NCBI GenBank assembly: GCA_032622095.1
Contig: CP136068.1
Span: forward strand, 150,735,365-150,799,364
Reading direction: 5' to 3'
Source of the DNA: Siphonodentalium dalli
Lineage: Eukaryota > Mollusca > Scaphopoda > Gadilida > Siphonodentaliidae
DNA: 64,000 bases
The position numbers and the translations under genes were made by a program. Positions 11,661 through 23,324 of this stretch are shown piece by piece (the first letter of the stretch is position 1; the number at the start of each line of letters is the position of its first letter). A model generated the notes under the pieces. It made no database searches. It saw only the letters and a list, made by a program, of their open reading frames with translations, and was not told where the DNA came from.

Positions 11661-12204
11661 TTTGAGCTGCCTAAATATATAAATGTAACTATTCATGCAC
11701 TTGCCTTATTGAATGATGCAATTGCATTTAGTGATTATGGGTATGATTTTATTTTCTTGAAAATAACATGAAATTACTTGCAGATACAGTATAAACTGAA
11801 ATTCTTTCATCTTGTACGTAATTTTCCAGGTTCACAAAATTGGTATTACTAAGTAGTATGTTACCCATGTTCACTGAAACTGTTAGTGTTATTTTGATAC
11901 CCAAGTTTGGCTCATATATATTTTATTTTAGATTCGATTTGATTCGCGAATCTCACCCATGATTTAGTGTGAGATTCGATACGACTGTAAACCCTTGATT
12001 CAGGCCTGCTATTGGTGTCCCACAATAATTCATTTGTTCAGAAAACCAAGCCGTTAATTATGGCTTTACTCAGATAGCATTATATGTCAGCCATGCATTC
12101 CAAAGAATTATGATATTTTCTTCAAATAATCAAATCCCCTAAATGCAAAGTTGGTTAGATTTATTCAGTACAAACAAGTAACACATCTTCAAGAACGGAC
12201 ATGT
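11661..12204. other. Non-coding DNA, possibly intronic, no gene seen
   Basis: AT-rich sequence after a strong donor. It contains a short GATTCGATTTGATTCGCGAA segment like the TTCGATTCG-rich part of the unit at 43.3 kb. If the flanking exons belong together this is intron. Confidence 0.4.
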
Positions 12205-12370
12205 GCCAGTGTATTCTCTTTATATATATTCGACTCTCCCATGTTTTAACCTTGCATATATAGGAGAATTCACTGGCTTACTAAGTCAAGGTAGTATTGT
12301 TAGGCCAGTATATACTTATATATGCGAGGCTCCCTATGGGAGACTGGCATATATAAGAGAATGCATTGGA
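12205..12370. repeat. Degenerate paired-palindrome module (short spacer)
   Basis: Two decayed palindromes (12,205-12,277 and 12,304-12,370) with GCCAGTGTATTCTC / GAGAATTCACTGGC and TATATGCGAGGCTCCC-type arms are separated by 26 bp. ACAGGG follows the right arm, as in the intact modules. The spacer TTACTAAGTCAAGGTAGTAT is the approximate reverse complement of the spacer in the module at 22,973-23,110. It belongs to the same family as the pairs at 26.8, 30.0 and 40.5 kb. Confidence 0.7.
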
Positions 12371-13986
12371 ACAGGGTTTTTGCACAATTTCAGCAACTTC
12401 CAGTCATTGGAGAAACTGAATATGGGTCTCGCTAGATGGATAGGTATGGATTATTTTCCCAACTGCCCAATAATAGTGTCAGCACGATTTTTAATTTTGG
12501 AGAAAATTCCCAACGATCACAATTATTTGGCATTGAGAGTTTGAGACATAGAGTGATATTGCCATCACTATTGTTAATTACAGCCTAAATCCCCACCTAT
12601 CACTTGTATTAGGCCGTCACGATTATTAGCACCTGGATGTATGCTTACAGCAAAACAATCATAATTTCGAACTTAAATTTGAATTGTATGTTTCAGGATT
12701 ATGACATAGAAACCCACATTCATCGAACACCGAATGGAAAAAATATAAAGACTGCTCTAATGGGGACATGCTTTCCCAGAGATATCGACAAGATATTGTG
12801 TCCTGGCTTGGAAAGCGCCTGATGGTGAAAACTGCAAGGTGACTGGTACCAAATGTGATAATAATTCCAATGTTAGAAAAAGTCTTGATATGATAATTTC
12901 AATGATATTTTGGTTAAATCCGTTCTTTACTACGTGGATTCTCCGGTTCAGTTATAAAATTACACCTGGCATATGTAATGATCTATAGTTAATTTGGAGA
13001 TATTCAAGTTAATTCAAGCAAATGACAGACAGACAAATAGATAATACAATTGCAGAAGGATTCCTATTCATTGGTAGGAAATGTTCAGATAATAAAAGTG
13101 TTGAACTTATTATCTGAATCTCGATCGAATTAACGGGTGGTAGATCTTCACAGTGGGTACATGTGAAATTCCATTAAAAATAATAATTATGACAAACTAT
13201 TTATTTTTCACAAAATTTATTTTTAGGGGTAGGGTAACAATATCATGAATATAAGGAAACATAAAATATAATGTCATTATTTCTCATTAGGTAGTAGTAT
13301 AAATGATGTCAGATGTTTCCAAAGCTCATTTAAGTTATGACCATTTTTTGTTGGACGGAAAATTTAAATTTTGTTAAATATAGCCCAAAAATTTCAAAAT
13401 GCATCTAACCTTTTGTGATATTTCTGTTTTCTCATGATAAGTACACTGATTGAGGTCAGTTAGGTGCATGATTTGTCTCATTCATCACAATTTTAACTAT
13501 AATAGATTTTTTTTATAATATAGCCATTTTCAAGAGATTTTTACATGATTGTGACCATTTTTTTTTTAAACTGCACGGCTTTTCCCCAGATACCTCAGAT
13601 ATTCTGATGTAGAAATGTATCCAGAAATGGAAAATCAACATGGGAATTTCTCCCTCTCCGGGTGACACCAATTTCAATTTTTTTATTATTTTATTTTTCT
13701 GGGTTGAAAACTGAATTTATCGAAACATTTTTTTTAACTTTGCTTTTCAGCTCATTTCTCGGAAGAAAATTTCTCAATTTTTTTTAATTTTTAATTTTTT
13801 TTTTTACTGATCCCCTTGATCTGCATAATTTGTAATCCACATTCCACAACTTTTAGATATCTCAAGTTCTCGTCAGATTCAAATTACTCATTATTTCTGA
13901 TGTACATTAAACCCCTTTTTGTCTTGACACTTTCATTGTGAATGCTATGGTAATCCATTCACTCATTAACTGATTGTTTCTTTCAG
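12371..13986. other. Non-coding DNA, probable intron, with hairpin copy 2
   Basis: There is no supported ORF. A hairpin at 13,077-13,119 (GGAAATGTTCAGATAATA ... TTATTATCTGAA) is related to those at 11,051 and 16,284. Long T runs lie at 13,500-13,810. A pyrimidine-rich stretch ends in TTTCAG at 13,986, just before the recombinase-like coding segment. Confidence 0.5.
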
Positions 13987-16075
13987 CTGCCAGCAGCAGA
14001 CACCGAGGCATAGCTGAAGAATCATGTGGATGGAATAGCTCAGACGAAGACCAAGAGATGTTCTCTTGATGATTTGCGGGAAGATCCAGATTATGATCCG
14101 GAAACTTCTGACGGAGACGTCTCTAATGATGAAATGAAAGGTTGCGATGGATATATATCTGACATGTCAGAAGTTTTTGCGCCTATTTCAGAATCCTTTC
14201 CTGCTGCAAACTCTCCCAGAAATGAGGCACATCTGGCACAGGGTTCTAGACGAGGACTAGACCACACTGTTAACCCAGAAATTTCCCAGAACATGATCAC
14301 GGCACAGCCATGCAATAATGACGGAGGAAAAAGACGCTGGGATAAAATTCACTTCTGCTTATTTTGTCAGGTTGGATTTACGAATTTGACAAAACATTTC
14401 TTTGGGCCCCATAGTGGTGAAAAGGAAATCCAAGCAATTCTGCGTATCGAGAAAAATTCAACTGAAAAGAAATTTGAACTCCTGAGACTTCGGAGTTCCG
14501 GTGATTTCCGACATAACATGGACGTGTTGAAAAGTGGCGAAGGAATGCTCGTTGTGTGGTCACGGAAGATGGTGGAGATGTTTCACCATCAGACTATTTG
14601 CCATGTGAAAGTTGCTTAGCGTTTTTCGTGAAGGTTGGTTTGTGGCGCCACAGAAATCAATGTCCACTGAGAAAAGGAGAAAGTCTATACAGAAGGGTAC
14701 AGCCAGGAGCAAGACTTCTTCTGCCATCATCAACAACTGTGAACGATGGTCTGAGGAATCAAGTTATTACGAGAATGGCGTCCGATGAAATCGCGATCGC
14801 CGCTCGAAATGATCGTTACATCATAAAGTTAGGGGATAAATTATTTCAGAGACATGCGCACCTTCCCCATCTGTACAGCTATATAAGTCAGAAGATGAGA
14901 GAAATTGCAAGGCTACCGATTCAAATGAGAATTGTTGATACAGATATACAATGTATAAATTATATCCTGGTTCCAAGTAAATACCCTGTTATTGTTCAAG
15001 CGACAAGGATCTTGTGCAACTACAATCCGAACACTAACAGATACGGTAATCCTTCGCTTGCCATGAAAGTTGGACATCATCTCAAGAAAGGGCACGAGTC
15101 AAGAGGACAGACTCTCTTATGTCAAGCAATCCTGATGGAGCCAATGACGCTGAAGGTTTCCTGGAAGTTATACAAAATGAATGGGAAGATGAAGTGTCAA
15201 GTCCAGCATTGCAAACAGTAGTATCAAACAGACTAAACAAAGTGCAGGTTCTTCCTATAACAGACGACATCATGAAATTCCATGCGTACTTACAGAAAAT
15301 GAGTGACTTTAACAAAAGTACCCTTAACAAGGCATTTTCCAAATCACATTGGGTAACGAATCAGATAACATTGGGAGAAATTGTGCTATTCAACAAGCGG
15401 AGAGGAGGGGAGACCGAAAGAATAACGGTTAACCAATACAAAAAAAACAAAATCAGATAAGTCTTCAACCTTGAAGCAGATAGAAGACTCGTTCAGTCCA
15501 TTGGAGAAGGCATTATGCAGGATGTTTTCCAGAGTTGAAATACGAGGGGAAAAGGGGCGTACTGTTCCTGTTTTAATTACAAAGCGGTGTGATCAGAGCA
15601 TCAATTTGTTGCTAATATTCCGAACGCAAGCAGGAGTTCATGATGAAAATGCTTAAGTTTTCGCTAGATCAAATTTCGATTAACGAAATTCCATCAGAAG
15701 TGCTGACGCTATGAGGAGGTTTTCTAAAGAAGCAGATTAAAAATTGCCTGGTTCGATAACCAGCACAAAGTTAAGGAACATGTAGCGACCGTGGCACATA
15801 TATTGAACCTCAGCAAGCAGGATTTGGAAACTATGGCAGAGTTCATGGGTCACACCATGGAAGTGCATAAGACATTTTATCGTCTGCCACAGGAGACAAT
15901 TCAGGTTGTTAGGATGGGTCGATTATTACATGCGTTTGACCAGGGCAGTGTAGGAAAGTATAGCGGGAAATCGCTCGATGAAATACCAGTGGAAGACACA
16001 GACTATGTGGAAGAAGGAATTTCATCTATACTTAAAATTGACTTTGAACCTTACAGCATTATGAGCCTGCGATGA
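13987..16075 (+). pseudogene. Decayed Crypton-type tyrosine-recombinase-like gene, main exon
   Basis: Sequence: coding matches continue through several frames. An acidic start (SSDEDQE; DDLREDPDYDPETSDGD) leads to a C-x2-C...H...H motif (FCLFCQVGFTNLTKHFF), a second cysteine block (SDYLPCESCLAFF, LWRHRNQC), WEDEVSSPALQTVV and FSPLEKALCRMFSRVEIRG. Then comes the C-terminal box HVATVAHILNLS...FMGHTMEVHKTFYRLP. The last part fits tyrosine-recombinase box II (LR-x-H-x-A-T ... GH ... Y, with Y of KTFYR as candidate nucleophile). Family knowledge: I place it with Crypton-like or Crypton-derived proteins found in many copies in invertebrates and fish; the exact subfamily is a guess. Damage: frame changes near 14,070, 14,550, 15,100 and 15,774; a stop at 15,458-15,460; and TAA at 15,654 where tyrosine is expected before VFARSNF. 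It is not functional as it stands. The C-terminal exon is probably at 20,781-20,975. Confidence 0.75.
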
Positions 16076-16283
16076 ACTTTTGGCATCATACTTTTCAAAA
16101 GTGGCATACATTTTATGACACCAACATGATGAGGTACTACTTATAATCGGACTGAAAGATCTACTCAGCATGTTTGTTTCTTGAAGTGTGTGCTGTGGAG
16201 CAAATTTCCAGAACTTGGTTAAGAAACATACTGAAATTATCTCTTTGATGACTGGAGAAGCATTGACGGATCATTATCCCATA

Positions 16284-16314
16284 AGAAATGTTAAGATATT
16301 ATCAGAACATTTCT
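16284..16314. repeat. Short hairpin AGAAATGTT, copy 3
   Basis: AGAAATGTT...AAGATATTATC...AACATTTCT folds on itself and resembles the hairpins at 11,051 and 13,077. It lies just downstream of the recombinase-like exon. Confidence 0.5.
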
Positions 16315-17084
16315 CCCATAGATGAGGCATTTTTATTATTTGTCTAATTTTTTTTTTTCCCTCAACGCCCTGTCCCTTCCAGATGAACAACAGACTGTTC
16401 CAATATATGATTATAATTTAGTGGAAGAAGCCATTCAGTCATTAGAGCCTAGATGGTTAATGCAGCGTCACATTTGTTTGAATAGGAAATGTATGTTTGG
16501 TGAGCAAATTTTAAGTCCTGAACATATCATTGCTCAGGTTGTCATTTATTATATATCTAAAAAATTGTTCAAGTATTAATTCCAAATTCTACCTGTGGAC
16601 ATTACACATCAGTATGTTTTGTTACCCGTAGGCCTGCGTGCAGAACACCAAACCTTCAATTAGGGTCCAGGGTCAAACAAGCTTTCTGGTGATGTATAAA
16701 TACTAAATACAATAACAGTCCTAAACCAGGTCTGTCCCTTCAAGGAATATATGTGATTCATTGAATCATTCTGTTATTCAGTTTAGATTTGGGCAATAAA
16801 CACGGAGTTAATCCCAAATAGATCCAACATTTGTTAATATCCCCCAAGACCAATAGTGGCATTGGATCGTCCATTCAGTCCTCATCATTCCATGTTGAAT
16901 GTTTATTCAAAGGAACTTTCTCAAGCAAGCGCCTCAATATATTGTAATGCTTTACGAGGCAAGATTTGTGAGTGTGTTAATAAGTTTTTGTTCCATGCAT
17001 ACTGAGGTAGCATATATAACAACCCTCGAATTTGGTCTACGGTAATTGGCAATGCCGTAGAATTTGCCGTATTATATGATATAT
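16315..17084. other. Non-coding DNA with one weak exon candidate
   Basis: A long pyrimidine tract ending CCTTCCAG at 16,382 is followed by an open frame to 16,579 beginning DEQQTVPIYDYNLVEEAIQS. The acceptor is good, but the frame matches nothing I recognise and no clear donor follows, so it is not called as a gene. The rest shows nothing. Confidence 0.3.
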
Positions 17085-17420
17085 TTAGCTCAACATGACA
17101 AAGACAAATTTTAAGCTAGAGCCGTGTCGCGGTGTCTGTACACTTTTCCTTTGCCACGGCCTACAGGTCTCAATTATTTTCCGATTGTCTTGAAACTTTT
17201 TCTGTAGGTTCAAGGTACAGTAAGGACGAGAAAGAGCTTTTTCGGACTGGTTGAGTAAAAACATGGCCACCACTTAACTGGGTGAAAACTCCATTTTATC
17301 CCTTTGCCGCGGCTTACAGGTCACAATGTTCTGATATTCATGAAACTCTGTAGTTCAATGGTACCATTAGGACGAGAACGAGCGATTTTGGGATCAACGA
17401 ACTAACCGATCCATTGAGAA
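17085..17420 (+). repeat. TTTAGCTCAAC-type dispersed repeat with internal 154-bp duplication
   Basis: It begins TATTTAGCTCAACATGACAA. It contains CTTTGCCACGGCCTACAGGT at about 17,148 and CTTTGCCGCGGCTTACAGGT at about 17,302, each followed by a similar TTGAAACT / ATGAAACT segment. A shorter relative starts at about 21,503 (TTTTTAGCTCAACTTGATGT). These resemble abundant AGCTCA-starting repeats of bivalves. There is no coding capacity. Confidence 0.6.
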
Positions 17421-18489
17421 CAACGAAGTACAAAGCGTGCACAGATTATCTCATGTTTCTGTATCACTTGATAATTATCCTTCTGCTACAGATTACTCTG
17501 ACTTCACAATCATATCCTTATGAGGTGGGAAAGTATGTTGTAAATTTCTTTACCACAACCAAACGTGTCAATTTCACATGTTAAGTTATTGAAATTAACA
17601 TGTCTACACTCATTTCAAATGAAATCCGAAATATCGTCGGGGGGTATTCTAATTCAAAATTGCCTTATTGTGCTCTCCATAAACGGATTCCCAACATTTG
17701 ACCTGCAAAATAACAGGATATTCACAGCTCCCACTATGAATGTGTTTACAGATCCAAATCTTGTATATTTGGATGTCTAGAAAGCGAGGATACAAACATA
17801 AAATAATGTGAACTGTCCGAACTTAATTCCATCGGCTCAATTGAAGTTGAATAAATAGTGGTGAAGTCATAACACAATCATAATGAATTTAAGTATATTT
17901 TTATTTAAATAATAAACGGCGGATTCAACATGGCCATGGGTTTTGATAGCGATAACAATTCAAGAAACTCCATTCGGGGTTCATGCAGTTTGCTGAATGT
18001 TTCTCAGTCAAATTCCCATGACTACATTGAAAGTAAATATTATTTGAAACTGCTGTTTATTTCTTACAAAATGTTGGCTCAATAATTCATGGTGTGGCAG
18101 ACTACTAATCTAAGTGGGATTTTGATCAACACCACATGCAGTAAGATGCTAACCATGTATGGTGCCCTGAGATGGGCTTTGAGTATATCTATTAAAATAT
18201 TTCTAATACATAAACTTTGGAGTGCTATCATGCAGTTTTGAAGGGTGGCCTTCGGTTATCCCACCCCCTACTTTTATTCTGCACCCTAATCTGATTGTAT
18301 TCTTGGAAATTGTCTACTCCTTACTGAGAGTAGATACCCTGCCCTGGTGACTATTTAGTAGGATTATATTTTAAATTTTCTGATTGATGAAAATTGTTTA
18401 TCAATTGTTCTTGCATACTCTGGATTATTAGAACTCTGTATTAACGCAATTTGAGTATATTTTGAAACTTCAAATCACTCTGTGGACAG
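17421..18489. other. Non-coding DNA, possibly intronic, no gene seen
   Basis: A 71-codon ORF at 17,565-17,780 has no ATG start and no recognisable pattern. Nothing else is supported. Confidence 0.45.
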
Positions 18490-18583
18490 ATCCGACAGAT
18501 ACCCACCGCGACAGTAATGCCAATGCGAGTAGCAGTGATGAGGATGAGGAGAATGATCATTACAACATCTGAACAACCGTCTT
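18490..18583 (+). pseudogene. Candidate acidic linker exon of the recombinase-like gene
   Basis: A GGACAG acceptor precedes it and the consensus donor GTAAGT follows at 18,584. One frame reads DPTDTHRDSNANASSSDEDE followed by ENDHYNI and a TGA at 18,570. Proteins of the same type often have an acidic low-complexity linker between the recombinase-like core and a C-terminal Myb-like domain, which fits its position between 16,075 and 20,781. The stop falls 11 bases before the donor, so either this copy is broken or it is a terminal exon. Short and low in complexity, so uncertain. Confidence 0.35.
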
Positions 18584-18589
18584 GTAAGT

Positions 18590-19102
18590 ATTATTTATAT
18601 GATCAAATCAAATTATCCACAAAAACATCAACAGCAATCAACTGATAAGTTTTTATTCCCAGATTCCAAAATAGATGAATATCAAAATACATATATTTCC
18701 AATTTCTTTATTCTCACCCAATACATGAGCTATGAAAGTAAGGGACTTTTTCTGGATTGAGAAATGTGATTATGTACTTTATTAATAGATTATTGAAATA
18801 AGTATCTGTGTTTCTGTTAACGGGGTCTAAAAAATGGTGGATCGGTCGGTTGGCTTTTAAATTTTATTATTACTTTTTGCGAGGGGTGTTTTTGCTTGAT
18901 CAAATTAAACTTTTAATTTCAATCTCCAGAGAGCCAGCGTTCTTTTCCTTACAGTAGTTGGTATATTTCAGATCTCCAAATATAAAAATCAAACACGCTT
19001 AGTGCATTTTAAACATACACAACCCGATTAAATGCCTCTAAATTATTACTTCTTTGGATTTGGGAGTTAAAAATATTTTATCCGAGTCAAGGAACCCACC
19101 CG
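18590..19102. other. Non-coding DNA, no gene seen
   Basis: AT-rich, no open frame of note; probably intronic if the surrounding exons belong together. Confidence 0.4.
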
Positions 19103-19358
19103 TCAAAGCTCATATATCTATTTCTGAAATGTGTTATATTTCACTATCTAATAGTATTTGGTGGCATGGGAAATATGGCGACTTTGTCCCCAACTATTAC
19201 AGACACGCGCAGACGCCGTTACGAGCTAATAACGGCTTCCATGCATGTATGTAATAGCTGGGGACAAAGAAGCCACCATATTTTTCCAGGCCGCCAAATA
19301 CTATTAGGTAGTGAAATAGAACCCATTTCAGAAATCGATATCTGATCAATCTCTTTGA
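19103..19358. mobile_element. Palindromic MITE of about 256 bp
   Basis: The arms run from TCAAAGCTCATATATC and TTTCTGAAATGTG inward through TAGTATTTGGTGGC and GACTTTGTCCCC. They are mirrored by GGGGACAAAG, GCCGCCAAATACTA, CATTTCAGAAA and CTTTGA. The loop (about 19,200-19,252) carries GCCGTTACGAGCTAATAACGGC, a second small hairpin. ORFs of 60-66 codons on both strands are by-products of the palindrome. Confidence 0.8.
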
Positions 19359-20514
19359 TTTTTGGTATATGACAGACAAATGTTAGTTAGACGCGTTCGA
19401 CGATTTATTGCAACGATGACAACTGTTCGAATGTGGAACTATTTCGTTCGTCATTTGTGAAGCGGTTATTGTTTACATGTTACGAAATGTGCAAGTGGTG
19501 CCAGTTTCGCTTGGGGCCTTCCGTTTAATAGAATATTTTCGCAAATTAGTCGTTTATATTGCATGTTATGCAGCTCTGTTTGCAAGTGAGGTTATGTTGA
19601 AGGTTCTTCGCGATTAACATGTTGGAGGCTTATCTCCATTTGTATTAGCTTCCATGAAATCGTCCGTATTTATTTACTTGAAACGTGAAGTGTAACTCGT
19701 TGGTCGCCATTGTTTTAGTTGACACAAAACATGATGACGGATTCTTAAATTAGCTCCGGCTCTTAATTAAATAGGTAAAGCAGTCACGTGGGTAGGGTGA
19801 GACAGCTGGCCACGTGTTGGGTGAGACAGGGAAATCTGAGCCAGCTATACCACACGGGCTGCCTGTGCTAAAGTGTGTAGGGGTGGGATAAAACATGTTC
19901 TTCTGCACATCATGATGGTTACCTGTATATTCATGTATGCAACCAACATGAAAGATATCTTGGCAGCTTTCGACTTTCCGTAATCGGCTATTTGACATTT
20001 GAGGTGACAAGTTTGTTATGTTAATCTAGATTTAAAAGCAATCGGATATTGGAAGCTTGCCGTTCTCATTGCCATTCAAAATTTGCAGATAAGGTTCTCT
20101 ATTTTATCACTGCGTGTAGTTCAGCAGACACTGTGATTCCACAGATCACAACCAAGCTCAAGAAATCGTCAAAATTTAGTAAAACCAAAGGTAATTATCT
20201 CTGCCCTAAAATAGAGGAGCTTGTTTGGTTACTAGTATGTTTCTACCAACATGTCCATGCTAGATATGTATTGGATATTAGTGTGCATTGAGCTCTAACG
20301 TTAACATGCCTGTGTAATGTGTGAAAAATGACTTGCGGACGTAGAACATGAAGTAGATGACTACAATTAAAAAAAATGATTAGCAGATCCTCATGCTCTT
20401 GTTACAATTAGTCATTGCAAATTACTAGTAACTCCAGACAATTTATGGTTATTACTAGACACAGGAAGGTATCTTTGTTCGTGTTTATTATGCGCGAAAA
20501 ATAATAAAATATAA
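19359..20514. other. Non-coding DNA, no supported gene
   Basis: An 80-codon ORF at 20,049-20,291 contains FITACSSADTVIPQITTKLK and a possible donor (AAAG/GTAATT), but it has no ATG start or known pattern. A GC-richer patch at 19,770-19,870 has repeated CACGTG and GGGTGAGACAG words. No promoter is claimed. Confidence 0.4.
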
Positions 20515-20690
20515 AAATAAAACCCTCCCTCCCTCATTGATTTGATAAAAAATTTGCTCGAGAACCTAAACACTTTTATACTATGACCTACATATATACA
20601 AGACTAAAATCAATAGTTTAAATGTAAATACCTGCCTCCTCACAAAAATACAATTACAAATATCTGCCTCCCTCGTCACTTTTAAACATG
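20515..20690 (+). repeat. CTGCCTCC-rich repeat related to unit A
   Basis: AAATACCTGCCTCCTCACAA and AATATCTGCCTCCCTCGTCA recur here. The same motif series occurs at about 42,700-42,830 and 60,660-60,785 inside the duplicated A units, so this is probably a truncated dispersed relative. Confidence 0.6.
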
Positions 20691-20780
20691 TTTTAAACTT
20701 GTGTGATTGAAAACCAGTCTTTTGATTAGATAACATAACATTTCAACATCTATATTAGAATGGTCTTCATTTGCAGATAA

Positions 20781-20975
20781 GATCTTACAAAGGAGGAAGT
20801 CGATACTCTAAGGACTGTGTTCAAGGTGAACATTGCGGTTAGAAGAGAACTGAAGAAGATTGATTGTGAAAATGGAAAAATAAAGCACCCGTCACTCAGG
20901 AGACTGGAATGGAAAAAAATAAACACTGTCCATAATTGGATTACCCTAGACAAGAGAGCTACAAAAGGGAAATAA
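20781..20975 (+). pseudogene. Candidate C-terminal exon with Myb/SANT-like domain
   Basis: A 64-codon open frame ends in TAA at 20,973-20,975. It reads DLTKEEVDTLRTVFKVNIAV, then ELKKIDCENGKIKHPSLRRL, EWKKINTVHNWIT and ends KRATKGK. The pattern (T-x-E-E-V...F...I...C......P.L....W..I...V.NWIT..K) matches the C-terminal Myb/SANT-like region of Crypton-type recombinase-like proteins; such domains bind DNA. The likely acceptor is ATTTGCAG or the AG six bases later, because an in-frame TAA at 20,778 immediately precedes the frame. There is no disabling change inside the 64 codons. It lies downstream of the broken main exon on the same strand, so the two probably come from one gene. Confidence 0.6.
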
Positions 20976-22699
20976 CTTGCATAAATGGTTTTGTGTAAAG
21001 TATTGTTTTTACAAATTGTGAGCAATCTGATGTTCCCTGACAAAAGACTCAGTATTGACAATTACTGTCAACATCAATATCACCATCCACTTAATACGTA
21101 ACTCGTCAATGTCCTGAGACGATTTCTGATATTGCGGACATTATAGAGTTACTGGAAATTAGCGTCTCAGCGTGTTGCAAGCTAATTCTCTTAATTTGGC
21201 CTCATTTGTATATTTTGTGATTTTGGGTTGGAAACCAAAATGCCTCCTTTAAAGCCTAAGATGCAGTTTATGTAGAACATTCTGCACATGAAAACAGTTC
21301 TTTTTCTGAAGGGGGACTTTGAAAATTTACACTGATCCCTGTTGATTATTAATTTGAGGTGCTTATACATGTAGTATGAGTTTTAGGTGAAACAGTTCTT
21401 GTAAGTTCCTTACAGTATAATAGTTTATAAATTCTGATCTTGCCTTGTGGCTAGTGGTTTTGGGTCCATATATGCCAAAATTGGGTTCAAGACATTAAAT
21501 TTTTAGCTCAACTTGATGTAGTCAAGGGAGAGCTATTGTCATGGCGTTTCGTCTGGCATTAATCTGTGTATCTGTTCCTTGTCTAGAGACTGTACAAGTT
21601 ATCAGATCTTCAGGAAATTCATACGACATGTAAATGATTGTTTAGTGCCGGTTGACCCATAAACATGGTTGGCAAGGCAACCGGTTAAAAATCATGTGGC
21701 ACGGCCAAACGCCATTACAAATTCCACAATCACCATTTCACTAACAGCAGAATTCCACTTATGAAATAACAGCGCAAATCAACTTGGCATGTACTATCAA
21801 CGATCCAAACATTAAATATTATGAAGGATGTATATACATCACACGGTATTTAAAGATGTTTTCGTTATCATTTCGGGCACTCCATTCAAAGTACCTCCCT
21901 ACGGCTAAAATGTGTATGCCAGGAACCAGAAAATTGCATATATCTTTCCAAAACATTGCTAATCATAAAAATGTAAGCTTTGAGCGCCATAAGGTCATAA
22001 ACTCTGAGTTAACCTATTCTGTCAACAAACACAAAATTACCTATTTTTTAAAAGAAATTTGTTCGTGCGAAGAAAAATGTGACGTGGTGAAATGTTTTAG
22101 TGTGATTATAGCGCACTTGGTGGAAAGAACACCTGGTAATTATTTTTCCACGAACTATCATTGCAACCTGAGTAATTTTGCTTTTAAAGCAGCGCACCGA
22201 TAATTTAGCAAAATTGTTGTTGGGTACCCTGTGATGTATATTCATTTTTCATAATAATAATGACGTTTATAGGACAGATTTTCGGTCATGTATATAGTTG
22301 ATACAGGCGACTTTGGTGTCAGCTGGATCTTGTGTAGCAACTCTTCAGCACCGTATATATTATACCTAAAACTCAAATATTGCAGTTGCATTCTCAGTTT
22401 GATTTGCATAATAATTATGTTAGGGTGCAGATACAATTTGGGGGGTAAATATGCTGTGCTGTCTTGTTACAATTGTGAGCACCAAAAATACATCACGCTG
22501 CGCGGCGTCTTTATGTGATGTATTGTTTGCCCAATCACCTTGATTGTAATACAACAGTATAGCAGTCACCACCATCTCTCCGCTCATATAAGCCCGAACA
22601 GGCAAGTAAAACGATTCAACTGAATTTAATTTAATTTCCAAATATCACCACCACATTAACGCCGTGGTCTAACTTAAATATATCGAACTGTTAGCTACT
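20976..22699. other. Non-coding DNA, no supported gene
   Basis: The longest frame (139 codons, 21,784-22,203) starts at a non-ATG codon and has no recognisable domain or splice context. A TTTTTAGCTCAACTTGATGT repeat end lies at about 21,501. A block of overlapping ORFs on both strands at 22,240-22,640 has no support. Confidence 0.45.
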
Positions 22700-22900
22700 T
22701 AGATTAATGCCGTAGTAGGCCCCTGCGAATATTCGATATTCATTTTGTTATTCGATTTGACCTCGACATTCGGTTCGACTTGGACACAACGAATAGTAAT
22801 TTCGAAAACTTCAAAGCAGTCAATGAGAAGGTAATGCATTTATCGATAATATTGGAACATTCGCAACTACTGTTAAGTATTAAAAGTAGATTCACTCGCA
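22700..22900 (+). repeat. TTCGATTCG-rich dispersed repeat, fragment of unit A type
   Basis: GGCCCCTGCGAATATTCGAT and TCGATTTGACCTCGACATTC closely match 43,300-43,450 and 61,205-61,390 in the duplicated units. Only this part of the unit is present here. Confidence 0.6.
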
Positions 22901-22972
22901 AGTATTCCCTCCAAATCTACCATTTTAACCCTTTCATGACTGGAGTTACCTGAAATTTTTCGAAAACCCTTT

Positions 22973-23110
22973 GCCATTACATTCTATTATATATGCGAGT
23001 GACCCATAGGGTGCCTCGCATATATATATACGAGAATGCATTGGCCTAACAATATCGTATTTGACCTTGTTAGCCAGTGCATCTCTTATAAATATATATA
23101 TATATATATA
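22973..23110. repeat. Degenerate paired-palindrome module, second palindrome halved
   Basis: The first palindrome (22,973-23,045) has TATATATGCGAGTGACCC / GGGTGCCTCGCATATATA arms and ends GAGAATGCATTGGC. A 27-bp spacer follows, then only the left arm GCCAGTGCATCTCTTATA of the second, running into a TA microsatellite. TTAACCCTTTCATG lies about 48 bp upstream at 22,925; it resembles a TTAA-type transposon end but has no partner. Confidence 0.65.
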
Positions 23111-23324
23111 GGCTGTAAATTATACCATGGCGTTATCATAATGTATATATCTAAGTGGGTAGACTTCAAGATAATAGCATACAATAATCGGAGTTGTGCT
23201 TTTGTATTCTGCCATACCGAAATTTCTAAAACTGATTTTGTTTCTTCTGAATTTTGGGGTGGGGGTGACACAATATACCACCACATAGCATCTATGGCAA
23301 ATAATGACATCCTTATCCTACAAT

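Noticed and set aside
21784-22203. 139-codon ORF as a gene
   Set aside because: Non-ATG start, no recognisable domain, no splice or promoter context, overlapping ORFs on the other strand.
22925-22940. TTAACCCTTTCATG as the end of a third TTAA MITE
   Set aside because: No matching right end within reach of the palindromes, and the sequence after CCCTTT differs from the CCCTTTACCCAACA ends of the two MITEs.
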